Below are positions 24,361 through 35,063 of a stretch of 64,000 nucleotides of DNA, in pieces. Location: the NCBI GenBank assembly GCA_006503535.1, contig QYRS01000005.1, positions 2,108,001 to 2,172,000 on the forward strand, read 5' to 3'. Within the stretch, counting starts at the first letter, position 1, and each line of letters starts with the position of its first letter. The notes under the pieces were generated by a model, which was not told where the DNA came from, ran no database searches, and saw nothing but the letters and a program-made list of their open reading frames with translations. This stretch comes from Arthrinium phaeospermum (Eukaryota; Ascomycota; Sordariomycetes; Amphisphaeriales; Apiosporaceae). Position numbers and translations under genes: made by a program.

Positions 24361-25830
24361 ATGGCTAAAAGAAAGAGAACGAATGCGTCTGCCAGTGCTC
24401 CGGCTGCTGCTGCGGAGGAACCGGTCGTCACCAAGAAAGCAAAGAGCTCCAAGCCCTCCAAGCCCTCCAAGAGCTCGGCGCCCGTCACTCTGCAAATCGT
24501 CACCGGTTCATACGATAGAGTATTGCATGGCGTCACTGCTACCATCTCGGCCGATGACCAGGTCGAATTCGCCGACACCTTTCTCTTCAATGCCCACACT
24601 TCCGCAATCCGCTGTCTCGCACTCTCGCCCCCGTCGGCGCCCGAGCCCGGCAAGGCCCAGAAGATCATGCTAGCGACCGGCGGCACCGACGAGCGCATCA
24701 ACGTCTACAACATCTCGGCGCATCCGCCCGTGCGCAAGGACAAAGACGTCCTGTCCGCGGTCGCGCCGCGCAAGATCCTGGAGAACTCCAAGAACCGCGA
24801 GCTCGGCACCCTGCTGCACCACTCCTCCACCATCACGAAGCTCGCCTTCCCCACCAAGTCGAAGCTCATCTCCGCATCCGAGGACTCGACCATTGCCATC
24901 ACCAGAATCAGGGACATGTCCATGCTGTCCAGCATCAAGGTCCCCATACCGAAACCTCAGGGCCGGCCGAGCGGCGACACGGCGGCGTTGGGCGGCGCCC
25001 CTTCGGGCGTCAACGACTTCGCGGTTCACTCGAGCATGAAGGTCATGATCAGTCTTAGCAAGGGCGAGCGCAGCATGCGCTTATGGAACCTTCTGACGGG
25101 AAAGAAGGCGGGTGTGCTGAACTTTGGCCGTGATCTCCTCCAAGAGATCGGTGAGCCCCGGCATTCAACAGGAGAGGGCAGGAAGATTATCTGGCACAGC
25201 AACAGCGAAGAGTTCTGCGTAGGATTTGACCGGAATCTGCTCATCTTCGGTGTCGATGGACAGCCCCGGTGTAAAGTCATGGCAGAGTCGAGGACCAAGA
25301 TCCACGATTTCTGCTACTTATCTACAGACGATGCAGACAAGAGCATTCTGGCCGTATCTACTGAGGATGGACGCATAGTGTTCCTCTCCACCGATGAGGA
25401 GGATCTTGTGCAGCCAGAGGAGGCCGCAGACAGCAAAAAGACTACTCAGCTACCTACCGCCAAGGTGCTTGGCCAGTTGGGTGGCAAGGAGGGGGGTGTT
25501 TCTGGCAGAATCAAGGCTTTCAGTCTTCTACGACCCGACCAGAGGAAGGACGAGGTATTTTTCGCCTGCGGTAGCAGCGATGGTAAGCTCCGGCTCTTCC
25601 AGGTGACCATGAAGGAGCTGGTGAAGTCGCAAAAGGGCGACAAGGCAGCGCAGGTCGGAAAACTAATTGGAACCTACAACACCGACAATCGGATTACATG
25701 TATGGAGGCGTTTGTTATGATACCTAGGCCGGAAGGTGTGGAGGAGAGCGACGACGATGACGAGGAAGACGGCGATCTTTCCGGAGACAGCGGCGACGAG
25801 GAGGATGAGGATGACGAGGATGCCGAATAG
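24361..25830 (+). CDS. MAK11: MAK11/PAK1IP1-like WD40 protein, 60S ribosome biogenesis
   Basis: A single exon of 489 residues. Mak11 is a nucleolar WD40 protein needed for maturation of pre-60S particles, linked to Rlp24 recruitment; the human and fission-yeast relatives (PAK1IP1, Skb15) also inhibit PAK kinases. A basic nuclear/nucleolar N-terminus (KRKRTNASA; KKAKSSKPSKPSK) is followed by WD repeats. The Mak11-type signature includes VTGSYDRVLHGV, FNAHTSAIRCLALS, SASEDSTIAITRIRD and SMRLWNLLTGKKAG. The C-terminus is a long acidic D/E tract (about 455-489), common in nucleolar proteins. The start codon sits in good context after CTCAACT. No lesions. Confidence 0.85.
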   Translation: MAKRKRTNASASAPAAAAEEPVVTKKAKSSKPSKPSKSSAPVTLQIVTGSYDRVLHGVTATISADDQVEFADTFLFNAHTSAIRCLALSPPSAPEPGKAQKIMLATGGTDERINVYNISAHPPVRKDKDVLSAVAPRKILENSKNRELGTLLHHSSTITKLAFPTKSKLISASEDSTIAITRIRDMSMLSSIKVPIPKPQGRPSGDTAALGGAPSGVNDFAVHSSMKVMISLSKGERSMRLWNLLTGKKAGVLNFGRDLLQEIGEPRHSTGEGRKIIWHSNSEEFCVGFDRNLLIFGVDGQPRCKVMAESRTKIHDFCYLSTDDADKSILAVSTEDGRIVFLSTDEEDLVQPEEAADSKKTTQLPTAKVLGQLGGKEGGVSGRIKAFSLLRPDQRKDEVFFACGSSDGKLRLFQVTMKELVKSQKGDKAAQVGKLIGTYNTDNRITCMEAFVMIPRPEGVEESDDDDEEDGDLSGDSGDEEDEDDEDAE

Positions 25831-28484
25831 AGGTCGAGCAAGTGTGGCGTATCGTATGTACAGTTCAAGCTTAATCTTAAGGGGTTACTCAGCCTCAAAA
25901 TTGCGGATTGGCAATGTGCCATACACGGTACATCCAGTCCAACAAAAACACATGTTTTTTGTCTTGTTGTGCAGACGGGAGTCTATTCCATCTTGGCGGG
26001 TACTGCCGAACCAGGAAAACGAACGAACGGAATGATGATTGGAAGTTTGGGGGACGTGCCAAACGTTCGAGAATGGTGCGAGGAATGGACGAGGAAGGAC
26101 GTACGTCGCAAAAGAAAAGTAAGCCGGCAATTAGCGAGATTTGACAGAATCCTCGCCGGCAAGCGGCCGCAGGAATACCGCAGGAACAGACCGTAGGTAC
26201 TTTGTCTATGAGCAGCAGCTGCCATGCGAAATTCTTCTACTGACTCTCGATTACGACAAGGACATAACGAATCGAAATAGTATTAAACCCCTTTTAGTAA
26301 AAATAGGGTGTGGCGGTTGAATCAGAATAGTATGTAGCTTTCGATCTGTTAAAGACTCGGCCGGTGTATCCTCACAGGGGGCTTGCCGGATGGCATCCAT
26401 CAATCTGCCTGACCGAGATCCACCGGAGGTTTGTGCAATTGCGTGAGGGACAAGGATGCACGCGACTGACGAGGGTATGTCTTGTACGCGCACTCTACGA
26501 CATACGATTGATTCTGTGCATGCTGGCTGCATTGTAATCCTGCGCATCACATCGCATTGCATCGCCTCGCATCGGGATCGGGGAGACGGGACTTGTAGTA
26601 CTTTGTAGCAAGCAAGGCAGGCAGGCATGGAAAGCAAACTTCAAGCTGCCTGACCTTCCGAAAAGAAATCATCATGTTTTTTTAAGGTTAGGAGGGCAAA
26701 TAAAAAACGCTGCTCATCACGCCGCCGCCCCTCTCTCCTGCCATTTGCCCCTCCCCATACTTCCAAGCAAAGACTAGAGCAGATCGTGGGGTAACGACTA
26801 ACGAGAAGAGACGCAGATCAACTTGGCCGGCCTGCAGAGTGGTTTCGAGTCGGCTGGCCAGTCATGAGGGGAAGCGCTGGATCCGCCAACCACCCGAGCT
26901 GCCAAGGAAGCGAGTATTTGGAGAGGTCGAGACAGAAAGCTGAGGGTCGAGCATGTGATTCTCGCTCATGCTGGTGGGTACCACTACCCCCGGGCAGGGA
27001 CCAGGAATGGTTAGCAATCTAGCGCCTGACTCTTTGTTACCATTCCGTATTTTCCAATTGGAGCAGCCTGTCTCGGACGCCATTCCCTTCTCCTTGCATC
27101 CCCTCTTGTCGTTCCATTTTTATGCCCATACCGCGAGCACCATGAATAAACAACGACTCCACCCCCCTCGTCACCGTCCTCCGTTCTGCACAGCTAGTCG
27201 TGGGTAGGTAGTTGGTGGGTGGGTACCACTGCATTTGTACGGACGGTACTTGCCTCCCGAGAAGAAAGACGAAGCTGTTGGCTGTCTCTCTCTCTTGCTC
27301 TCTCGCTCTCTCTTCTCAACAAATTGCCGATCGTGTCCGGCCTCGTCTGTTGTTAGAAAAGCACCAAACCTAGCGTCTTCCGCTCAGGAGCAGGCGGGTT
27401 GTGGTGGTGTATAAAGTCCGGCATTTAATAACTTCCGTATTGCCAAGGTAGCCCACATGGAAACCAAGAAGATCAATTGCACACTACGTAGATGTGATAC
27501 AGAGACAGGTCAGCTGCGAACGGATCGAGACACGAGAGACATAACATGATGGGCCAGGTCTGGGCACACGTTGCTTGCGTGGTACATACACCTCATATAG
27601 CAGAGGTATACCAGCACTAACGCACCCAATCAATTGGCGTGATTCTATTCGCCGGCTGAATGTCTTGTCTTGTCTTGATCTCCTCAACCGTCAAACGTCG
27701 AGACCACACACACACGACGCAGCTCGTTCGTGGCATTACATACCTAACTCTCAGGCCTGCAACATACATTACAGCGGCTCTCGCTCCTTCTTTCCTTTTC
27801 TTTTCACTCTCTTTTCCCGCCAGTACTTTTGCTGTTATTGAACCATTGATACCCTTACCCACCGGCCTGATCAAAGTGCCTGGCGTATTCGCTCTCTACA
27901 CACATTGGCCCTTGCTGTATCCGCCGACAGAGTTCCCACGATTTTGTATAATTAAACCTTAGGTAATAGGTTACTTCCCCATCACGTCAAACGGGCAAAA
28001 TCCAAGGGACCAGATCCAGTTTATTCAGCCCCTCGAGCCTGGGTCTTGCACGAAACATTAATAACCCCTCGACAGACTGCTACTGCTACTGTTGCTACTC
28101 GGCCAGTATTGTATCAATGCGGTCGAACCTCTTCCCCCCGAAACGATAATCGTCTTGCACGCCAAGAAAACCACGCGACTTAGTCTTGCGATCCGCACCC
28201 GGCACCCACCCTGCCAAACCCTGAACTCTCTCTGCCTGTATCCAGCCGCCGCCAGGCCTCCATTGAAAAATAAAACTGGGGTGGAAGTGACATACCTACT
28301 TATACCTCCCGCTACCTATCCAGCCGCCTTACTCAACCGACCATATAACTACGAACGACGCACTCGTTTACCTAACTGCTAGCTGCGACCCTCCCAAGAT
28401 ATTGTTGACGAGCAGACGAAAACCCGGTGCTACAGCAAAGAACCTTGACCAAAGAAAAAGACGATATACAGCAGCTGTACCACC
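25831..28484. other. Long intergenic / 5' leader region upstream of the INSIG gene
   Basis: About 2.65 kb without a convincing gene. A pyrimidine-rich CTCTCT stretch (27280-27320) and AC-rich DNA up to 28480 look like a fungal promoter and long 5' UTR. The motif GGGTACCACT occurs twice (about 26974 and 27222). No RNA gene was recognised. Confidence 0.4.
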
Positions 28485-29946
28485 ATGTCAAACTCACAAG
28501 ACCACGACGGTCCTCCCATACTCCGGCCGATCCCCCGCCGTCCCTTCAACAATGTCAACTTCACCGCGCCACAGAACGAAGAACTCTCGCCGCCGCCGAG
28601 CCCCCATCCGCGCAATACCCCGGCCATGCTGAACCTCGATTTCCTCAACTCCAAGCTGCTCAACGCCCGCCTCCACAACGTTGTGCGTGGCGACGACTCG
28701 TATGCAACCGGCTCCGGCTCCGGCACCATCAGCCGCGCCCAGTCTGTTAAGAACCTGACGAGCTCGACGCTGTTTGGCATCTACTCACCCTCGACAACGG
28801 GCATCGCTACACAGGACGAGCCGAGCACGCCATGGGGTCTGGAATCGCCCACGGCACCACCGCTCAGCGCGGAGGACTTGGCCTACGCGTTGCAAAAGAA
28901 CCCGGCGCACATCCACATGGAGAGGCGGAGGTCTTCACAGCACCCGCCGCCGCCCATGAGGGAACCGCTGTCAAGACCGGTTATGGCATTCCACCTGGCG
29001 CTGAGGGCGACGCTCCTCTTCGGTCTGGGCATTCTCTACGGCGCGCTGGTGGCTCGGTTCCAGGACAGACGGAAGTACGCGACATTCCAGATGGAGGACG
29101 CCATGGCGACCACGTACGACGTGCGGTACATGGCTTTCTGGGGCGTTTCGGGCGTCGTACTCGGTGGGCTGTTGCCCTTGTTCGACGGCCTGTGGGAGGA
29201 CATGTGCGGGCAGGACTCCGCCGTGGAAGATGACGACCTGCTAGATCAGACCAGGGATGGCGAGATTGTCTTGAAGGGCACGACATCCTCCACGGACTGG
29301 GCGCTGGTGGCCAGGGGTATCGGTGCTTTCATTGGAATCGTATATGCCATCGTACGTTGACCCCATCAAAAAGCCCCCAATTTTCGCCTCGCTTGGTTGG
29401 TCAAAAGGGCCGTTTAACGGTTGACCAAGATACCCTGCTTGTGTCCTGTGCGCGTGCGCGCATTGCCAATATAATTGCTAACTCCCACTCTCTCTAGCGC
29501 AAATCGACATGGACCTCGACGCTCCAGGTGTCCCTGACACTGGCCCTCGTCAATCCGTTTTGTGGTACCTGATCGACGGCACCCCGGCTGGCTTCCTGTT
29601 TTCGGCGGCGATTGGCCTCACGGGCTCCCTCGTGCTGACGGGCCTGAAGGCGGACATGGTGCCCGCGCCAGCCAGCGCCTCGTCGATCTGGAATAGCTTC
29701 GGCGCCGCCGAGTACGGTCTTCTCAACGTGTCGAGCTCCGCCCATGCGAGCCAGCCATCGCAGCAGTCTTCCGGCAGTACGCTCGTCCTCGGCGGCCTGG
29801 CAACCAAGGAGAGCGTCGAGATGACCATTTGGATGCTGAGCGTGCTCTTCTGCTGCGGCGTGTGCTTTGGAAACATTGGGCGCCGCTTGACGCTCTGGAA
29901 GAGCCGGGGCGGGAAGGGGAGATGGGCTGAGGGGACCCTCCGGTGA
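28485..29946 (+). CDS. INSIG-domain protein (sterol-regulatory ER membrane protein)
   Basis: Insig proteins are polytopic ER membrane proteins that bind HMG-CoA reductase and, in animals, Scap/SREBP; the fission-yeast Ins1 regulates Hmg1. Exons 28485-29351 and 29498-29946 flank a 146-bp GT-AG intron (GTACGT donor, phase 0). About 438 residues are expected. The N-terminal 160 residues are proline/serine-rich and disordered. The INSIG domain follows, starting at RATLLFGLGILYGALVARFQ and continuing with GVSGVVLGGLLPLFDGLW, WTSTLQVSLTLALVNPF and WYLIDGTPAGFLFSAAIG. The frame breaks between NPF and WYLID at TTTT 29558-29561; one more T would continue the domain without a gap. A consensus undercall is the likely cause. 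Confidence 0.85.
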
Positions 29947-31350
29947 AGGGAGGAGAGACTAAACCCCAGCCCATGACCCCGATCTTCATTGTCATATATT
30001 GGATATTCATCTTTCGGTTTGGCATCATCTCTTGCGGGTTATGGTAGGCGTTTTCAACATCATCGTCATTATCACCGTCAGGTCAGGTTCCTACGGGTCC
30101 ACCGTGTTTACATTTCCGGAGTCAGGGAAGAAATCCGTTTCTTTAACGGGTAGGGATGGCCTTTTTGGTGCGAATATCAGCCATTTGATCTCAAGTTTGG
30201 AGGGGTATTTTCGGATTTTCATCGTTTGGGGAGTATTCCGGCTCGGCGGATTGGCCAATCTTCAGCATTTTCTCAACGGGTACGGGTTTTGGGGGGCTGA
30301 ATAGCTGCTAACTTTGCCAGCTATTTGTGTCTGTGTTGTTGTTGCATTGGGCCGGTTGGGATCTCTTTTGGATAAAGGAAGAAAAGGAGAGGATTATCTT
30401 ATATCCCCCATCCTGATCGGCCGCGGTTTATATCATTTGGAAATTGAAGGCAAGCGGCGATGACTTGCGTAACAGGTCCACTTTTGCTCACGAGGTACAA
30501 CATCGGATACCCCCTTTTTGATATTTGCAACTTCTCTGGCTTTCGTTGGGCGATTGATTCTTCTTACGACTTGATGACTTGTCGTGTTTTGTGTGTGAAT
30601 ATGGCTCTTTTGGGTTACTTGTACGAGTAGGACAAGGCCTGTTTCTAAATGAGCATTTGGGGAATGAGGTTGGCGTTTGATGTATTAAATGATTGGCAGC
30701 AGCTTCGGCCTGTTACTTATTTGGGAACTGTTCCTGGAACCATGGGGGATTTAGATACTTACGTACTTTAATATCCATCTCCCTCAAGGTCAAGCACTAA
30801 CATGTTATTGTCTATCATATTGGGGGTTAGGATTACATGGGCCCTGATGAGTTGGTGTGAATCATGTTGGTGTGGCACGACACAACTTGACATGTTACTC
30901 TACTCTGTCGCTGCTGGCTGACTCGGTATCTAGCCGTAGGGTCCGATTTTGACAGTCCTGACAGCATGTAGTACTTGGGTAACGTAGATGTTGTACAGCA
31001 GTCCCTTAGGGGGTGTCCTACGCAGCCCGAGCTGCCCGGATAGAGTATGCAGAAGTTTGCCTGTATATACCTACCGCCTCAAAGAGCGCTAAAACACCTT
31101 GGAAAGGAAAGATGACATGCGCAGTTTGTTCCATTCTTCATATTGGGTATCTTTTTGACTAGTCTAGCTGTCTCCCCCATCCCTTTCTTAACATACAGAA
31201 CTCAGATCTTACAATTGAATTGCCCACACACACAGTCAGGGCCGCTTCTATATTTCCGCTAGGTACTAGTTACTACTGTCCTGTGCGAGGAGTGAGAAGA
31301 AGAAAAGAAAACATGACCCTTCCTCTTGTTCTTTTCTCCTTTCATTCGGG
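29947..31350. other. Convergent intergenic region between INSIG and THOC1/GK-like
   Basis: About 1.4 kb. The first part (to about 30450) is G/T-rich, presumably the INSIG 3' UTR, with the remainder unassigned. No RNA gene or recognisable coding region was found. Confidence 0.45.
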
Positions 31351-31476
31351 GGGATGGAATACTCGCGGGTCTCTGGATAAGAGTATGAGAGCCTCAGCCG
31401 CATTTAGCTCAGCGGGATGGAATACTCGCGGATCTCTGGATAAGAGTATAAGAGCCTCAACCGCGTTTAGCTCAGC
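31351..31476. repeat. Two tandem copies of a 63-bp unit
   Basis: Copies at 31351-31413 and 31414-31476 match except at four positions. All four are G/A transitions (GGG/GGA, TATGAG/TATAAG, CAGCCG/CAACCG, GCATT/GCGTT). Each unit starts GGGATGGAATACTCGCGG. Confidence 0.9.
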
Positions 31477-31731
31477 CTCGCTATATCGATGTTGGTTTTC
31501 CGAAATCTTAGCCTTCTACGCCTCGACCGGGGCAGCACCGTTGGTCTGCGCTCCTCTCCGCCATCCGTAGTAGCAGTAGGAGGAGGGGGGCAGCGGTGTC
31601 GTCATCGTTGTCCTTCATGGCTACGTCCTCCTCGCCCTGGCCCTGTTCCTGTTCCTGGCCCTGTTCGTGATTCTCTGTGACCGCAGGCTCCTCCGGGGCA
31701 GCTTCTTCCTCTCCGTTGACGCCGTTGGTCA

Positions 31732-32414
31732 TTACGACTTCCGGTGCCGGATCATACTATCGCCGTAGATGAACGCCTCGAGGGCCTTGCAAGCTTCCTC
31801 CAGGTCGTCGTTGACCACCACAACCTCGTAGGAATCACCGGCCTTGGCTTGCGCGACTTCCTCCTCAGCGGCCTTGAGCAGACCGGGGATCTTGTCCTCC
31901 GCATAGCTGCCCGAGGCCTTCAGCCGCGCCTCAAAGGCCTCGGCGCTACTCGGCGGCGCAATGAAAACAACGCGCGCGTCGTACAAGTTTTCCTTGACGC
32001 TGTAGACGCCCTCTGGTCTAGCTGGACAATGGGCGTCTTCCCCGATTCGCCGATGGCGTCGACGCTGCCCCGGCTCGTGCCGTAATCTGCTCCGTCGCGG
32101 GTGACGAAAGAGAAGAACTTGTCACCGTCCAACAGGGCGTTGAACGGCCCAGACTCCACGAATTGGAAGTCGTCGCCGTTGACTTCCCCTTCCGCCGCTT
32201 TCCTCGTGGTGTGGACGGCCAGCTTCTTGAACACGCGAGGCTGTCGCTCTAACAGCTTCGAGACCAGCGCCGATTTCCCAGCTCCGCTAGGTCCCGAGAT
32301 GATGATCAGGCGCTTGTCGTCAGGCTTGCGCCCGACTTCGCCCTCTTCCTCCTCCTCGGGCTTCCGCTGCCGCTTTTGGATCTTCGAAGATGGCGCCAAC
32401 GTTCTGCCAATCAT
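31732..32414 (-). CDS. Guanylate-kinase-like domain, probably C-terminal part of the THOC1 protein
   Basis: Canonical guanylate kinase phosphorylates GMP with ATP. This domain has a good P-loop (IIISGPSGAGKSALV), the YGTS element and a typical end (VVVVNDDLEEACKALEAF), but several GMP-contact positions differ. The usual S-H-T-T-R-K-P-R-P-G-E stretch reads VHTTRKAAEGE here, so the first Ser and second Arg are gone, and the Glu of the W-A-E-F-x-G block is Thr. It is likely not a working GMP kinase. The frame is broken at CCC 32009-32011, where one base appears missing. The first ATG in frame (32414) lies inside the end of THOC1, on the same strand in another frame. Downstream, another frame (to 31508) encodes an acidic E/Q/D-rich tail. 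A fusion to THOC1 is more likely than a separate overlapping gene. Confidence 0.6.
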
Positions 32415-34283
32415 CAATCTTGTCCAAGGCGGCAAGTCTGCTCCGTCTGGCAAGCCGCAGAGCTCTCCAGGTCTTGCTAGCTTTAGACTCCAGAATATCC
32501 GCCTTTTCCTTTTCGGATTTAGCGAATTCGAGGTTCAAGTCATCATCGGCTATCTTGGCTTTGTAATCGGCAAGGTCGGGTAGCTGATAACGCGCCGGAT
32601 CCTTGAACTTGGCCATGGCCGTTTCGCCATCCTCTTCTTTGAGAAAGTCGAGGTTCAGAGATCCCATTGGATGCGGCCTTAGGCGCTTACTCGTCGCCAT
32701 ACGCTTAGCGGTGGCACGAGCTTCATTGAATTCCTCAGGGGCGACGGGTTTCCTCGATATCGGTGGACAGCCCTCCATTTTCCATCGCGTCCATCCCTTA
32801 TCACGTGACGTGACAGATTGGATGATTCGATGTACATATTGGCCGTCAGGTCCGTTAAATATGTACTCGTTGATTCTTTTTTTTATAGACTCTGCCCATT
32901 TGTCCTAAAGTCATGTTAGGTAAAAAGAACGAATGCCATGATACGGGCTACTTACATCGTCTTCGCTAACAATCTTGTCGCTGTACATCACCGATCGATT
33001 CGGATTGGAGATGTTGGCATATTTCGTCCTCGCACTGGCAGTCAAAGACCGGAGAAAGTCCAATACGATGACTGCTTGGATAAGAATGTGGCGCCTGAAA
33101 ACAAATCGCTGATCTGCGTCACAGTAAGAAGTATGCTCGTGAGCTACACAGGGAAATAAACTTACCTCCAACTCAAATAAGTCCCTACTAGTTAGATATT
33201 TCGGATTGAAGTTGCTGTTGTCAATTGAAGTGGCCTCAATTCGCTTGCGCTTCTTAGACGCATCCTTAGTGTCGTCCGTAGCTTTCAAGCCCTTCTGGCC
33301 CTGCGTAACCGACTCGAAAGCAACAATTGTTGCTTCCAGCGCCGACTTGAACTTGGTGAAGTTTTGTGCATCGAACAGCTTTGTGGGCTGACTGAAATAC
33401 TCCTGTAACGACCAGAATATGGGATAGGGTGTCCATGTCGAGTGGCTTCTCCTTTTCCGAGCTGGGCCTGTTTCTCGAGTCAAAAGAAACAGCCTTGGGC
33501 CCATTCCCTTTCCCATCTCTGTCGTCCTTGGTCGGTTCTGCCGCGGAGTCGACGTCCATCTTGTCTGTTGCCCCCTCTGCCTTGGGAGGGATTTTCTCGT
33601 ACGTCGTGACATTCTCGGTATGATACTCTCCGCGGAGATTGACGCCACTCTTGTCGCCCAAAGGTGAGCCCTGGAACAAAAAGATGAAGACGCGTCCGCA
33701 AAAGCAATGTCCTCGGCGCGCGAGAGTCTGCGCAGCAACTCATTACAAAACCGCAACATGACCAGTTTCTTGGAGCTCGAATGCTTGGGGACAGCGTTCA
33801 AGCGTTCGCGCCGCGACTCGAGGTAGTCGAATGTTATACGGCAGTCCTTGATAGTCTGGCTATCTAGCAGCGATTCGACCAGGGAAAGCGGAAGCGTGGG
33901 TTCGCAGTTCTCGTTGTCAGCCAGGGCCGTCACGATGTCGAGCAAGTTCCACATGTCCACGAATTCGGGCTGGTCGGCTGAAATCGAGGCAACCAGGGTG
34001 TTGAACTGGTTGCGCGCGACGACCTCGACCACGTCGGTTTGGCGCTTCTTTTGGGGTCGACCGTCTTGCCATCGGGCGCCTTGTTTTCAGGTGCAGAGCC
34101 ATCTTCGGCATCGTCGAGAGGGAAAATGGTAGGCAGCTGGGCGAACAGATCGTTGAAATCGGCTCTGCTGAGGGCGGGCTCGATCGTGTTGGACGTCTTA
34201 ATTTCGCGCGCGTGTTCGAGAGCCGCCTGCAGAGCCTGGGAGAAGGCAGCCGCCTGTGGCACGCCAATGTCAAGGGAAGACAT
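32320..34283 (-). CDS. THOC1: THO complex subunit 1 (THOC1/Hpr1), several frame lesions as read
   Basis: THOC1 is a core subunit of THO/TREX, which couples transcription elongation to mRNP assembly and nuclear export. Reading starts at MSSLDIGVPQAAAFSQALQA (34283) and shows the efThoc1 domain to the C-terminus: LLRRLSRAEDIAF, SPLGDKSGVNLRGEYHTEN, YPIFWSLQEYFSQPTKLFD, RRHILIQAVIVLDFL, and DKWAESIKKRINEYI with GCPP after it. Two clean introns are seen (33114-33165, 32905-32955). The frame breaks at about TTTT 34049-34052, AAAA 33700-33703, GGG 33427-33429 and AAAA 33098-33101. Each is in a homopolymer and three fit one missing base. The reading ends at a stop at 32320 after a low-complexity tail that overlaps the guanylate-kinase-like frame; that stop may be an artefact of a further indel near 32384-32387. 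Confidence 0.8.
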
Positions 34284-35063
34284 TCTGACCAGCCGTTGAC
34301 GAGGCGGCGGTGATGTTGCGATGGATCGATCACCTAAATCGTAGACTGTCGGTTGTGTTGTACCATGTTACTGAGCGATGTTCATAGGCCGCAGGAAGGT
34401 ACAGTGGGCATGAAGAAGGCCAGGATCACCGGAGTGGGCGATGTGGTTGCAATGCAAGGTGCAATGCAGTTGAGTCGCTCTTTGTTCGCGTGTTTTCGGG
34501 CGACGCTCTCTCTACGCCTATGTAAGAGACTCGAGCTACAATTCCAATCAATGCACTACTGGCTGGACAAGATAGGCCCAATTATCGCCAAAGAGAGAGC
34601 TGGGGTGTAGGCTTTGCCGCTATTGACCGCCCATTTCAGGTGTAGCTATAGTGAGGTACCTGCAGGGTGGGCCTGGAAACGACAAGACTTACGGGGTCTT
34701 GCCAGGCCTGCCAGGTCAGATAACAAACAAGAAGTCTCAACTTTAGCTTTGCGCCACACATCAGACAACCAACACTCCCACGCGCCGTCCACCCGTCCAC
34801 TCAGAACGGCAGCTCAGCTCGCGCAGCGCCACAAAAAATAATCGATTGACGGAAAGCCTTCGAGAGCTTGCATAGCCTAAAAGCCTAGGTTGAATTTACA
34901 GGCCCATCGCGACGCAACGTGCATCTAGCCTGCTGCTGTTGCTGATAATTTTGTTTATTTCTCTCCAACCTCAGCAGGAGTAAAAGGGTCCACGCGTCGC
35001 ATACTCTCCTTGGAACGTGCGATACTACTGGCCTCGCATACATGATCGATCATATCAGCAACC
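34284..35063. other. Divergent promoter region between THOC1 and AQR
   Basis: 780 bp shared by two divergent genes for nuclear RNA processing, so a common promoter is possible. No conserved element was recognised and no other gene is seen. Confidence 0.5.
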
